64,000 nucleotides of DNA from Clostridium amylolyticum (GTDB lineage: Bacteria; Bacillota; Clostridia; Clostridiales; Clostridiaceae), in contig NZ_FQZO01000004.1 of the NCBI RefSeq assembly GCF_900142075.1, forward strand, positions 308,032 to 372,031, in the 5' to 3' direction. Below the pieces are notes generated by a model. That model searched no databases, was not told the origin of the DNA, and worked only from the letters and a program-made list of their open reading frames with translations. Below are positions 52,964-61,834 of this stretch, in pieces (position 1 is the first letter of the stretch; each line of letters starts with the position of its first letter). A program made the translations under genes and the position numbers.

Positions 52964-54070
52964 TAGAGTCGTCTTAACGACTCCTAATATTGCTGCTCCT
53001 GCCACTCCATAGAATACATTTATCTTATATTTCCATAAAAGTATAAACCCAATAACCGCTATACCTACAGTCCATAAATCTACTATGGCTCCTGGAATTA
53101 ATGAGAGCAGTGCAGCTAGTATTCCACCAATAACTGCAGCATTTATTCCCTTTAAAAAAGCTTTCATCCAAGGTATGTTTTTAAACCTTCTTAAATAAGG
53201 CGCAGCAGCTAAAATGAATATGAAGGATGGTAAAAATATAGCAAAGGCAGATACAAAGGCACCAAGCACACCAGCCATTTTATAACCTATAAAAGCGGAG
53301 GTTATAACCACAGGACCAGGAGTCACTTGACCTAAAGCAATGCCTGCTAAAAATTCTTGTTTTGTAAGCCAATGAAGGTTTTCTACCACCTCTTGCTCTA
53401 TAAATGGAATTATTACCAGTCCCCCTCCATATATGAAAGCCCCCACTTTAAAAAAGAATAAAAACATTTTAGAAAATAAGTTGCTAAAAAGCACCACTGG
53501 AACTATGCTGCTGTATAACTTTTTATTTTTAAACAAATTTTGTTTATTAGGTAATACATGGTAATATACTATTCCTAGTACTCCTCCTAAAATAAGAACT
53601 AATACTAAATTTATCTTTAGAAAATATACTAATATAGTACTTACAGTAAACATAGCTAGTCCAAACTTATCTGTAATAGACTTTTTACCCATCTTATAAA
53701 GGGATATACCAACTAGTGCGATAACATACGCATTAACCCCGTATAATACGCCCTTTATCTGTGGAATAGAACCATACTTAAAATATATATAACTTAAAAA
53801 GGTTATTATCACAAAAGCAGGGAATATGAAGCTTATTCCAGCTAAAATACCGCCTTTAAGCCCTCCCTTTAAATATCCTAAATATATTCCTAACTGAGTA
53901 GAAGCAGGACCAGGCAACATATTGGAAACAGCAAGACCATCTAAAAAATCCTCTCTATCTGCCCACTTTCTCTTTTCAATAAGATCCTCCTCCATCATAG
54001 CTATATGAGCCATAGGTCCTCCAAAACCTAATAAACCTATTTTCAAAAAATATGAAATTATCTCTTTCAA
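52955..54070 (-). CDS. chrA: chromate transporter family protein (ChrA, two-domain)
   Basis: 371 residues from a TTG at 54068-54070, which follows AAAGGAGGG by 6 nt; an ATG 20 codons upstream has no ribosome binding site. About ten membrane helices in two CHR halves: IISYFLKIGLLGFGGPMAHIAMMEEDL with LGLAVSNMLPGPASTQLGIYLGYL in the first, and GAFIYGGGLVIIPFIEQEV with LGQVTPGPVVITSAFIGYKMAG in the second. The family exports chromate or related oxyanions; the real substrate is often unproven. The last codons and the TAG stop (52955-52957) lie in the MITE-like element, so the C-terminus may be altered. Divergent from the padR gene. Confidence 0.9.
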   Translation of the reverse strand: MKEIISYFLKIGLLGFGGPMAHIAMMEEDLIEKRKWADREDFLDGLAVSNMLPGPASTQLGIYLGYLKGGLKGGILAGISFIFPAFVIITFLSYIYFKYGSIPQIKGVLYGVNAYVIALVGISLYKMGKKSITDKFGLAMFTVSTILVYFLKINLVLVLILGGVLGIVYYHVLPNKQNLFKNKKLYSSIVPVVLFSNLFSKMFLFFFKVGAFIYGGGLVIIPFIEQEVVENLHWLTKQEFLAGIALGQVTPGPVVITSAFIGYKMAGVLGAFVSAFAIFLPSFIFILAAAPYLRRFKNIPWMKAFLKGINAAVIGGILAALLSLIPGAIVDLWTVGIAVIGFILLWKYKINVFYGVAGAAILGVVKTTLII

Positions 54071-54183
54071 GTTGCACCCTCCTTTAATTTGTTTTATATT
54101 TAAGATTAACAAGTTATTATTTTTAATCATTAAATAAGCTAACTACTTATAAACTTAACTATATGATAAAATAATAATAAAGT

Positions 54184-54202
54184 TAATATCGAATTTCGTT
54201 AT
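54184..54202. promoter_or_regulatory. candidate PadR operator, site A
   Basis: TAATATCG, a 5-bp centre AATTT, then CGTTAT. It is close in sequence to the perfect palindrome at 57895-57915 and overlaps the likely -35 (TTATCG 54199-54204) of padR. Both chrA and padR start from this region. Confidence 0.5.
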
Positions 54203-54240
54203 CGTGATTTGATATTATTATATACTGAGGGTGATAATAA

Positions 54241-54546
54241 ATGCAAGAACAAATTACAAGGAAGTTTTTATTAGGATTTATAAGCATTCATATTTTACAT
54301 CATGCTAAAGAAGAGCCTATTTACGGTTCTTGGATGCTTGATGAACTTAAACACCATGGTTATGACATTAGTCCTGGGACCTTATACCCCATTTTACATA
54401 GCCTTGAATCCAGCGGATTGCTATCTAAAGAGGAAAAAGTAGTGGAAGGTAAAGTAAGAAAATATTACTCTATAACTAAAAAAGGCCAGGAAACTTTAGA
54501 GGAAACCGTAGCTAAAGCTAAAGAGCTCTTTGATGAAATTAAATAA
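54241..54546 (+). CDS. PadR-family transcriptional regulator
   Basis: 101 residues, a short PadR: one winged helix-turn-helix with the pattern YGSWMLDELKHHGYDISPGTLYPILHSLESSGLL (read in segments) and the wing RKYYSITKKGQETLEE. The N-terminal helix is short and there is no C-terminal domain of the larger class, which is typical of the small (about 100 aa) class. It is likely autoregulatory (site A in its promoter) and could control the divergent chrA. GAGGGTG precedes the ATG. Confidence 0.9.
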   Translation: MQEQITRKFLLGFISIHILHHAKEEPIYGSWMLDELKHHGYDISPGTLYPILHSLESSGLLSKEEKVVEGKVRKYYSITKKGQETLEETVAKAKELFDEIK

Positions 54547-54715
54547 ATACAAAGCATTTTGAATTGCAATTTTGTGAACAAAAAACCTCAGCTTTTAACG
54601 TAGTGTAAAGGTATTATTAATTATGCTTTCTACTTATTGTAAAGTATATTTACTACTCCTATAATAAAACCAACAAATTGTTGTTAAGAGAATTACTATA
54701 TGAGGAGGTTTTAAA

Positions 54716-55213
54716 ATGTTATATAGAAACTTAGTTCACAAGGTAAAAAAAGAAAAAAGAAATATAGAAAGAAAAAAACAACTAAAAAACGCAACTTTAG
54801 TGGGAATTGGTGCTGTCATAGGTTCTGTAGCTGCCGCCTTAACCACTCCTAAGAAAGGTGAAGATCTTAGAAAGGATATAAAAAATACTTATACAGATAC
54901 TGTAGATAATGTTAAGAAAAAAACTGAAGAAGTCAAAACTCAAATAAAAGACACTATAGATGAAGGAAAATATAAAGCAGAAAAAATTAAGAGAGAAGCT
55001 GCTGAAAGGAAAGAAGAATTAAAGGATATAATACATGAAAAAGCAGAAGAAATTAAAGAAGATGTTAATAAGGATAAGAGTGATATTCACACAAAAGCAA
55101 ACAATGCAAAGAAAGATTTAAAAGATACCGGAAAAGTAGTAGTAGAAGATGCTAAGGATACTAAAGAAGACCTATATAAGACTATAAAAGATGTTAAGTC
55201 TGATCTTAAATAG
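54716..55213 (+). CDS. YtxH-domain protein with lysine-rich amphipathic repeats
   Basis: 165 residues. A short basic N-terminus, one glycine/alanine membrane helix (VGIGAVIGSVAAALT), the YtxH motif PKKGEDLRKDIK, then 100 residues of K/D/E-rich helix with heptad-like, LEA-like repeats (KKKTEEVKTQ, KYKAEKIKREAAERKEEL, DAKDTKEDLY). Membrane-anchored coiled coil; such proteins are linked to general stress in Firmicutes. AGGAGG precedes the ATG and a strong hairpin follows. Confidence 0.8.
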   Translation: MLYRNLVHKVKKEKRNIERKKQLKNATLVGIGAVIGSVAAALTTPKKGEDLRKDIKNTYTDTVDNVKKKTEEVKTQIKDTIDEGKYKAEKIKREAAERKEELKDIIHEKAEEIKEDVNKDKSDIHTKANNAKKDLKDTGKVVVEDAKDTKEDLYKTIKDVKSDLK

Positions 55214-55257
55214 TAATTCTCTTTTATAAAGTGGTAAATTTAACAATTAATTAAGCT

Positions 55258-55287
55258 AAAATGAGGCCTAGAGCTAGGCCTCATTTT
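55258..55287. terminator. bidirectional terminator
   Basis: 14-bp perfect stem AAAATGAGGCCTAG/CTAGGCCTCATTTT (55258-55271 with 55274-55287). Between the convergent YtxH and amino-acid ABC genes. Confidence 0.85.
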
Positions 55288-55315
55288 GGTTTAAACATTT
55301 ATTTAATCCACTATT

Positions 55316-56038
55316 TTATAGTATCTTACTTAGAAAATCTTTAGTTCTAGGATTTTGAGGATTAGAGAATATTTCTTGTGGTGTGCCTTCTTCGATGATC
55401 TTACCTTCATCCATAAAAATCACTCTGTCTGCTACTTCTTTGGCAAAACCCATTTCATGGGTTACCACCACCATGGTCATCCCTTCTGCAGCCAGCTCTT
55501 TCATTACGTTTAATACTTCCCCTACCATTTCAGGGTCTAAGGCTGAAGTAGGTTCATCAAAAAGCATAACTTCTGGTTCCATAGCAAGAGCTCTTGCTAT
55601 AGCTATTCTCTGCTTTTGTCCGCCAGATAGCTTGGAAGGATAGCTTAAAGCTTTATCTTCTAGTCCTATTTTCTTTAACAGCTTATAAGCTATAGCTTCT
55701 GCTTCCTCTTTACTTTTATTCTTCACCTTCATAGGTGCTAAGATTATATTATCTATAACTTTCATATGAGGAAACAGATTAAATTGCTGAAAGACCATCC
55801 CCATGTTCTCACGAATTTTATTTATATTAGTCCCCTTTTTAGTTATTTCTTCATTTTTATAAATTATGCTTCCTTCAGAAGGAGATTCCAGTAAGTTTAA
55901 ACATCTTAAAAAAGTACTTTTTCCTGAACCGCTAGGTCCTATTATTACAAGAACCTCTCCTTTTTCCACATGTTCACTTACCCCTTTAAGAACATGTAAT
56001 TCACCAAAGTGCTTATGCAAATTATCAGTTTTTATCAC
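55316..56038 (-). CDS. polar amino-acid ABC transporter ATPase
   Basis: 240 residues of the GlnQ/HisP type: Walker A GPSGSGKST, the family FQQFNLFPHMKVIDNI, signature LSGGQKQRIAIARALA, Walker B VMLFDEPTSALDPEM and switch VVVTHEMGFA. Last gene of the operon; its first codons overlap the permease by 14 bases. The ARG boxes upstream point to arginine, lysine or ornithine as substrate. Confidence 0.93.
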   Translation of the reverse strand: MIKTDNLHKHFGELHVLKGVSEHVEKGEVLVIIGPSGSGKSTFLRCLNLLESPSEGSIIYKNEEITKKGTNINKIRENMGMVFQQFNLFPHMKVIDNIILAPMKVKNKSKEEAEAIAYKLLKKIGLEDKALSYPSKLSGGQKQRIAIARALAMEPEVMLFDEPTSALDPEMVGEVLNVMKELAAEGMTMVVVTHEMGFAKEVADRVIFMDEGKIIEEGTPQEIFSNPQNPRTKDFLSKIL

Positions 56039-56681
56039 TTACTTTCATCCTCCTTTCTACAACACCTAATGCCTTAGATAAGGTAAAGGTCATTACGAAA
56101 TATAATAAAGCTGCAATTATCAGTGGTTCAAAAGGCCTAAAGGTATTTCCTCTTACCGTATCAGCATTATACATAAGTTCATGTATACCAATAACAGATA
56201 CTATGGATGATTCCTTAACTACCACTATAAACTCATTTCCTAAAGCAGGAAGAATGTTTTTAAACGCTTGAGGTATTATAATATGTCTCATAGCTTGAGC
56301 ATTACTCATACCTAAACTTCTAGCAGCCTCCATCTGTCCTTTATCTACTGCGCTTATTCCTGCTCTGATAATTTCCGCTACATAAGCCGCGCTATTTAGA
56401 GAAAGGGTAATTATACCTGCTAAAACATCTGGAAATTCTATTCCTAAAGAAGGTAGTCCATAATACACTATATAAAGCTGTACAAGTATTGGAGTACCCC
56501 TTACAAACTCTATATAAGTAGAAGAAATGACTTTTAAAATTTTACTATTTGAGAGCTTCATTAATGATAGCAATAATCCTAATATTGATCCAAACAATAC
56601 TGTAAAAAATGCTAGGAATAATGTTAACTTTGCTCCATTAATAAAGAACATATTATATTTAGATAGAAAACTAAAGTCCAA
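56025..56681 (-). CDS. polar amino-acid ABC transporter permease
   Basis: 218 residues, five membrane helices. HEAAR-like EAA motif is present in the loop AARSLGMSNAQAMRHIIIPQA, which contacts the ATPase; VRGTPILVQLYIVYYGLP is the typical His/Glu/Gln permease signature. A single permease gene suggests a homodimer. It is 10 nt after the binding-protein gene. Confidence 0.93.
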   Translation of the reverse strand: MDFSFLSKYNMFFINGAKLTLFLAFFTVLFGSILGLLLSLMKLSNSKILKVISSTYIEFVRGTPILVQLYIVYYGLPSLGIEFPDVLAGIITLSLNSAAYVAEIIRAGISAVDKGQMEAARSLGMSNAQAMRHIIIPQAFKNILPALGNEFIVVVKESSIVSVIGIHELMYNADTVRGNTFRPFEPLIIAALLYFVMTFTLSKALGVVERRMKVSDKN

Positions 56682-56691
56682 TTTTATCCCC

Positions 56692-57534
56692 CTATTCCTT
56701 TATATCTACTTGATTATTTGCATCTATAACAAGCTTTTCTATAGCTTTTTCATTCATAAGTCTATCTAAAGTTTTATTGATTTGTTCTGCAAAATCTTTT
56801 GATCCTTTTTTAACTGCCACCGCAGCACCTTTTTCTTCGCTGTTTTCTTGGAATTTAAAGTTAACTACTGCTAAGTCTTTATTTGCTGCTGCATAGGACT
56901 TTGCCACTACGGTTTCCATTACTACTCCATCTACTTTTTTATTCTTAAGTTCCAATACAAGGTTTGTAATTTTTCCAAGTCCCTTAACTTGAGAATCTTT
57001 TATCTGTTCTTTAGCTATTCCTTCTTGTATAGAACCCTTTTGTGCTCCTATCTTTTTACCTGTTAATGCTTCTACTCCGGTATACTTATCTTTATCTTCA
57101 GCTCTTATAAGCATAGTCTGCTCTGCTTCATAGTATATTTTAGAGAAATCTACACTTTTTGATCTTTCAGCATCTGGAGTCATACCTGCTATAACCATGT
57201 CCACATTTCCGGTACTCAAAGCACCTAGAAGTCCATCAAAGCTCATATCCTTTATTTCAAGTTTAACCCCTAGATCTTTAGCTATCTCTTTAGCTATTTC
57301 TATGTCAAATCCAACTATTTCATCTTTTCCATTAACTTCTTTATGAAACTCATAAGGTGGAAAATCCGCACTAGTACCTACTACAAGTTTACCGGATTTC
57401 TTAACCTTTGCTAAAGCTCCATCGGAACCATCCGCTGATACTCCTTTAGTATTCTTTCCACAAGCTGTAATAGATAATGTTAAAGCCCCAACTGTGATTG
57501 CTGTTACTATCTTTTTAAATAATCCCTTTTTCAT
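56692..57534 (-). CDS. polar amino-acid ABC substrate-binding lipoprotein
   Basis: 280 residues with a signal peptide and lipobox (LSITACGKN, Cys26), so the protein is lipid-anchored outside. The mature part is the SBP_bac_3 fold: GKLVVGTSADFPPYEF, EIVGFDIEIAKEIAKDLGV, DGLLGALSTGNVDMVIAGMT, and later AQKGSIQEG. This pattern fits basic or polar amino acids (Lys/Arg/Orn or His). The ARG boxes near its promoter favour arginine-type regulation. First gene of the operon; GGAGAG precedes the ATG. Confidence 0.92.
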   Translation of the reverse strand: MKKGLFKKIVTAITVGALTLSITACGKNTKGVSADGSDGALAKVKKSGKLVVGTSADFPPYEFHKEVNGKDEIVGFDIEIAKEIAKDLGVKLEIKDMSFDGLLGALSTGNVDMVIAGMTPDAERSKSVDFSKIYYEAEQTMLIRAEDKDKYTGVEALTGKKIGAQKGSIQEGIAKEQIKDSQVKGLGKITNLVLELKNKKVDGVVMETVVAKSYAAANKDLAVVNFKFQENSEEKGAAVAVKKGSKDFAEQINKTLDRLMNEKAIEKLVIDANNQVDIKE

Positions 57535-57582
57535 ATTATCTCTCCTCCAAATTTATATAAAAATATAATTCCCTTTAACATG

Positions 57583-57618
57583 TGTATAATTATACATTCT
57601 TTTATTATAAATATGCAA
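57583..57618 (-). promoter_or_regulatory. promoter with ARG box over the -10
   Basis: On the minus strand TTGCAT (57613-57618), an 18-bp spacer and TATAAT (57589-57594). The -10 lies inside the perfect 14-bp palindrome TGTATAATTATACA (57583-57596), close to the ArgR consensus. An ArgR bound here would block the amino-acid ABC operon. Confidence 0.65.
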
Positions 57619-57756
57619 TAGTATTTTTAATTTTTATTACATTTTAATAAGTAAATGTTTACTTTAAATATAAATTCTCATTATTTATGATTTTTACTAA
57701 CAATTTAATAACCAATGGGTTTAATAACTATAAAAAATTAGATACTTATTAGCAAA

Positions 57757-57783
57757 ATATTCATTTTTATGCATAATCATTCA
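57757..57783. promoter_or_regulatory. second pair of ARG-box-like sites
   Basis: Two overlapping or adjacent ARG-like halves: TGCATAATCATTCA at 57770-57783 and, on the complement, TGCATAAAAATGAATA spanning about 57757-57772. ArgR commonly uses a paired operator and a distant auxiliary one, as here about 175 bp upstream of the promoter site. Confidence 0.5.
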
Positions 57784-57892
57784 CTTATGCACTATAAATT
57801 TTATAACTCTAATTCCGACCTAACAAGAAGGTGTCATATATTATTAACTGTTTATTTATACATATTGAGTAGTAAAGATGATAAAATAATAT

Positions 57893-57915
57893 TATAATAT
57901 CGGTTTTCGATATTA
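57893..57915 (+). promoter_or_regulatory. palindromic operator over the FetAB-like promoter, site B
   Basis: The perfect 8-bp arms TAATATCG (57895-57902) and CGATATTA (57908-57915) flank GTTTT. The palindrome overlaps a TATAAT at 57893-57898, which is the likely -10 of the gene at 57973. The first part is nearly the same as site A at 54184-54202, next to padR. Confidence 0.55.
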
Positions 57916-57972
57916 GCTTGTCATTGTATATAAATATGCTAAACACACCAAAGAATGCAGGAGATGATTTCA

Positions 57973-58614
57973 TTGTTTTCTATCAAAGGTCTAGTTTATA
58001 AAGATATATTAGCTATAAATAGATTAGAATTGCTCGGAAATAAAATAATATGTATAGTAGGAGAAAGCGGTGGTGGCAAAACCACTTTGCTTAAAATGTT
58101 AAATAAGCTTGTTTCTCCAGACAAAGGAGAAATTCTATATAACAATATTTCCTTAAAAGATATTGATTCAGTAAACTTAAGAAGAGAAGTGGTAATGCTT
58201 TCTCAAATACCAGCCATATTTGAAGGCACCATAAAGGATAATTTATTAATAGGTCTTAAATTTTCTGAAAAGCCTATGGTTTCAGATAAAGTCTTAGAAG
58301 AAGCCTTATCCTTTATAAAGCTTAATAAGAATTTAGAAGATAATTCAGAAAATCTCTCTGGTGGAGAAAAGCAAAGATTAGCCTTGGCTAGGGTTTTAAT
58401 AATGAATCCTAAGGTATTCCTTCTAGATGAACCATCCTCTGCTTTAGATGAGGACACAGAAAAATTCGTTATTGAGAAACTAGTTAATCACACTAGGAAA
58501 AATAATAAAACCTTAATTATGGTTACACATTCAAAGAGTATTGCAGAAAATTATTATGATTGCCTAATAGAAATAAAAGAAGGAAAAATAATAAATATTA
58601 AGGAGGTAAAATAA
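57973..58614 (+). CDS. fetA: ABC exporter ATPase, FetA/YbbL-like
   Basis: 213 residues from a TTG at 57973 with CAGGAG 9 nt upstream; an in-frame ATG six codons earlier has no ribosome binding site. Walker A GESGGGKTT, signature LSGGEKQRLALARV, Walker B VFLLDEPSSALD and switch MVTHS. Together with the UPF0014 membrane protein that follows it corresponds to the FetAB pair, linked in Escherichia coli to iron export and peroxide resistance. Overlaps fetB by one base (TAATG). Confidence 0.85.
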   Translation: MFSIKGLVYKDILAINRLELLGNKIICIVGESGGGKTTLLKMLNKLVSPDKGEILYNNISLKDIDSVNLRREVVMLSQIPAIFEGTIKDNLLIGLKFSEKPMVSDKVLEEALSFIKLNKNLEDNSENLSGGEKQRLALARVLIMNPKVFLLDEPSSALDEDTEKFVIEKLVNHTRKNNKTLIMVTHSKSIAENYYDCLIEIKEGKIINIKEVK

Positions 58615-59393
58615 TGAATGAAGCTATGAACTTGGGTATCACTCAAATGATTAGTGCTTACATATTTATATTAATTCTTTTAATAATAGTAAGATTAAAA
58701 GGAATTAATCGTGAAAAAGAAATTATAATCGCCTCCATTAGAATGACTCTACAACTTATTGCTACTGGTTATATTTTAGATTATCTTTTTAAAAATCCCC
58801 ATCCTCTTTATACTTTAGCAGTTATTATTATAATGGAAGCATTTTCAATTTATAATATTACAAAGCGCATAAAAATAAAGCTATCTAATAAACTAAAAAA
58901 AATAATAGCCTTTTCCATGTTTTTTGGTTCTTTTATCACAATCTTATTTTTTCTAATTATAGTAGTAAGAGTTACTCCTTGGTACAATCCAAGATACTTC
59001 ATCCCTATCTCAGGTATGTTGATTGGCAATTCCATGACTGGTATAACTTTAGGTATTAACAGATTGGTAGATGGAATGAATACAAATAAGAACTTGGTGG
59101 AAGCTGCGCTTATGCTAGGGGCTCCACCAAAAGCTGCTGCAAAATCTATTATAGATAATGCCTTTGACTCTGCCATACTACCTACCATAAATTCTATGGT
59201 AGGTATGGGTATAGTGTTTCTTCCAGGAATGATGACAGGGCAAATTCTATCCGGCACTTCTCCCCTTACTGCCATAGAATATCAAATCGCCATTATGTTA
59301 GGAATTACAGGCAGCGTTTCACTATCTGTAATTTTGGCGGTACAGCTAGGTTATAAAACTTTCTTTAATAAAGATAATCAACTTACATATTGA
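58614..59393 (+). CDS. fetB: ABC exporter permease, FetB/YbbM-like (UPF0014)
   Basis: 259 residues, six to seven membrane helices: SAYIFILILLIIVRLKGI, AVIIIMEAFSIYNITKRI, then VTPWYNPRYFIPISGMLIGNSMTGITLGINRL and LMLGAPPKAAAKSIIDNAFDSAILPTINSMVGMGIVFLPGMMTGQILSG, which is the UPF0014 signature (read in segments). Partner of the FetA-like ATPase; probably exports iron or another metal. Known function in other species is iron efflux; here inferred. Confidence 0.85.
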   Translation: MNEAMNLGITQMISAYIFILILLIIVRLKGINREKEIIIASIRMTLQLIATGYILDYLFKNPHPLYTLAVIIIMEAFSIYNITKRIKIKLSNKLKKIIAFSMFFGSFITILFFLIIVVRVTPWYNPRYFIPISGMLIGNSMTGITLGINRLVDGMNTNKNLVEAALMLGAPPKAAAKSIIDNAFDSAILPTINSMVGMGIVFLPGMMTGQILSGTSPLTAIEYQIAIMLGITGSVSLSVILAVQLGYKTFFNKDNQLTY

Positions 59394-59405
59394 TTTAAGC
59401 TTTGT

Positions 59406-59451
59406 AAAAAAGACTCCAAGGTAAACCAAAAGCTTACTTTGGAGTCTTTTT
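59406..59451. terminator. bidirectional terminator
   Basis: 18-bp stem (59406-59423 with 59434-59451) with one G-U or mismatch, ending in TTTTT. It overlaps the stop codon of the convergent hemolysin-family gene. Confidence 0.85.
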
Positions 59452-60744
59452 ATTGTTCCATGACATTTTCACTTTTTCAATTCTATTATGCTTTACACTT
59501 TGGATTTCAAAGGTAACATCCTTGTACTTAAATATACTTTTTTCTCCCTTAGTAGGAAGTCTTCCTAAATCTTCTATAATAAATCCACCTAAAGTTTCTA
59601 CGTTCTCAGAATTAATATTTAGGTGAAAATACTTATTTATATCCTCTAAAGGGGTTATACCCTTTATCATATAGGTAAAATTATCAATCTTACTAATATA
59701 TTCATTACTATCATCATACTCGTCAAAAATATTTCCCATTACCTCTTCAATTAAATCTTCCATAGTTATTATCCCTGAGAAACCACCATATTCATCTACT
59801 AGTACGGCTAAATGCATTTTATTTCCCTTAAGCTCTGCAAATAGTTTATCAATATTCTTATTTTCATGGACAAAGTACGGTGGCCTTAGTAGTTCTCTTA
59901 CATTAATATTATTTAACCCTTTTTCAGCCTCCCTTAATATGTCTTTAACATATAACACACCTATTATATTATCTAGTTTTCCTTCATAAATAGGTATTCT
60001 AGAAAAAGAATTATGTAGTATCCTTTTAATAATCTCCTCTGAGCTCTCATCAATATCCATCATAAATACTTCTGTTCTAGGAATCATAATTTCCTTTGCA
60101 AGTATATCATCAAATTTAAAGATACTCTCAATCATATCCTTTTCAGCTGTATTTATAACCCCAGTTTCCTCCCCTACTTGAATTAAAGATCTTATTTCCT
60201 CTTCCGAAACTTTTTCTTCTAAGTTTTTCATATCTATTCTAAAAATTCTTACCAACAAATTTGTGGACATTGAAAGAAGTTTAATAAAAGGATATGCAAT
60301 CTTAGAAACCAATATTATTGGACCTATAGAAAACCTTGCTATAACTTCAGCTTTTTGAAGTGCTACCCTCTTTGGAAATAATTCTCCAAATACTAAGGTT
60401 ATATATGAAAGTATAATAGTAACTATTACTAATGAAATTTCATAAGCATAGGGTATATTATAGCTTAAAAATACACCTGATAGAACACTGGCAATGCCTG
60501 TAGCAGCTGAAGCACTGGCGAAAAAACCTGCTAAGGTAATTCCTACTTGAATGGTAGCTAAAAATTTACTTGGCTCAGACAATATCCTTTGAAGCATCTG
60601 AGCTTTCTTATCTCCTTGTGCAGACAGCATTTTTATCTTATTTTTATTTATAGAAACTATAGCCATTTCTGCAGATGCAAAAAAAGCATTTATCAAAGTT
60701 AAAATTCCTATAAGTACAAGTTGTGGAATTATATTTTTCCCCAT
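59434..60744 (-). CDS. CNNM/CorC-type hemolysin family protein
   Basis: 436 residues: a DUF21 membrane domain (about 1-190, four helices, including FFASAEMAIVSINKNKI), two CBS domains (about 205-325; EIMIPRTEVFMMDID and HNSFSRIPIYEGKLDNIIGVLYVKDIL) and a C-terminal CorC_HlyC domain (about 345-430; GGFIIEDLGRLPTKG). Modern evidence for this family favours Mg2+/Co2+ or Mn2+ homeostasis rather than hemolysis. Monocistronic; convergent with the FetAB-like pair. Confidence 0.9.
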   Translation of the reverse strand: MGKNIIPQLVLIGILTLINAFFASAEMAIVSINKNKIKMLSAQGDKKAQMLQRILSEPSKFLATIQVGITLAGFFASASAATGIASVLSGVFLSYNIPYAYEISLVIVTIILSYITLVFGELFPKRVALQKAEVIARFSIGPIILVSKIAYPFIKLLSMSTNLLVRIFRIDMKNLEEKVSEEEIRSLIQVGEETGVINTAEKDMIESIFKFDDILAKEIMIPRTEVFMMDIDESSEEIIKRILHNSFSRIPIYEGKLDNIIGVLYVKDILREAEKGLNNINVRELLRPPYFVHENKNIDKLFAELKGNKMHLAVLVDEYGGFSGIITMEDLIEEVMGNIFDEYDDSNEYISKIDNFTYMIKGITPLEDINKYFHLNINSENVETLGGFIIEDLGRLPTKGEKSIFKYKDVTFEIQSVKHNRIEKVKMSWNNKKTPK

Positions 60745-61007
60745 TATAACACCTCATTACAATTTATAGATTTAAAATTTATTATAGCCATTAATATATT
60801 TACTATATTATAATATAAAGATTTCCTATGTTTGTATTAAATATTAATATTTCAATAATTATATTTATTTAGGAAAACATAACCTGTTTTACTTTTTTAA
60901 ATTTTCTATTATAATTAGTATTAGGTACAAGCTTCTTTACTTCTGAGGCAAAAATTGCGAAGCTCACTTCATATCTTCGTAATAATCTAAACCTAAAGGA
61001 GAAAACC

Positions 61008-61790
61008 ATGCAATATAAAAAATATTTACCAATGATTCTTGGAATATTTTTAAGTTCTGGAGTTATATACATGAGACAAGCTCCTGGAGAGGTAAGAATT
61101 GTTGATAAATCTAATAGTGCTATTGTAGTTAGGGAATTTAATACTCAATGTAAACCTAATACATCAGACCCTATGGTGAAAGATGCTTTAAAGGAAATAA
61201 ATAAATTAGAAGTAACTAATAATGAATCATCTTTTAAGATAGCGTCTTCTATTGAAGAACCTCAAAAAACTAATGGTGATACTAAAGTCTACAGTAGAGG
61301 AGAAAGTAAAACTTATTCCTCCAAGTATGGTGAACTCTTAGATTGGTGGAAGGAAGCAGACACCATTATCCCAAGAGGTGCAATCTTTCAAGTTAGAGAC
61401 TTTTATACCAATAAAACTTTTAATTTAAAAAGAACTTTTGGAACTAATCATGCCGACGTAGAAGCATTAACCCTTCAAGATACTAACACCATAAAAAGTA
61501 TATGGGGTGGCTTTTCTTGGGAAAGAAGACCTGTGGTGGTTTATTATGCTGGCAGAAGTATTGCAGCATCTCTAAGCGCTATGCCTCATGCAGGATTAGA
61601 TTCTAAACCTTCAGAGGAATTAATTGAAAACCGTTCAGGTAACTTTGGTTTCGGTACAAATTTAGATGCTGTGAAAAATAACGGTATGGATGGGGTCATG
61701 GATTTACATTTTTTAAACAGCAGAACCCATGGAAGTGACAAAATTGATAACCTTCATCAAGCTGCAATACACACAGCAGCAGGAAAATAG
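61008..61790 (+). CDS. exported clostridial protein of unknown function
   Basis: 260 residues. The N-terminus (QYKKYLPMILGIFLSSGVIYM) is a signal or anchor, followed by a low-complexity linker (about 40-105). The C-terminal domain (about 110-260) has the conserved-looking FQVRDFYTNKTFNLKRTFGTNH, then IWGGFSWERRPVVVYYAGRSIAA, and a final DGVMDLHFLNSRTHGSDK in which two His residues and an Asp could form a metal or catalytic site. The pattern recalls a cell-wall-associated domain seen fused to peptidoglycan-binding units in clostridia. I cannot name the family with confidence. AAAGGAG precedes the ATG. Confidence 0.65.
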   Translation: MQYKKYLPMILGIFLSSGVIYMRQAPGEVRIVDKSNSAIVVREFNTQCKPNTSDPMVKDALKEINKLEVTNNESSFKIASSIEEPQKTNGDTKVYSRGESKTYSSKYGELLDWWKEADTIIPRGAIFQVRDFYTNKTFNLKRTFGTNHADVEALTLQDTNTIKSIWGGFSWERRPVVVYYAGRSIAASLSAMPHAGLDSKPSEELIENRSGNFGFGTNLDAVKNNGMDGVMDLHFLNSRTHGSDKIDNLHQAAIHTAAGK

Positions 61791-61834
61791 CTATTAATAG
61801 ATATTGTAATAAATAATTATTGATTATTTAGAAT

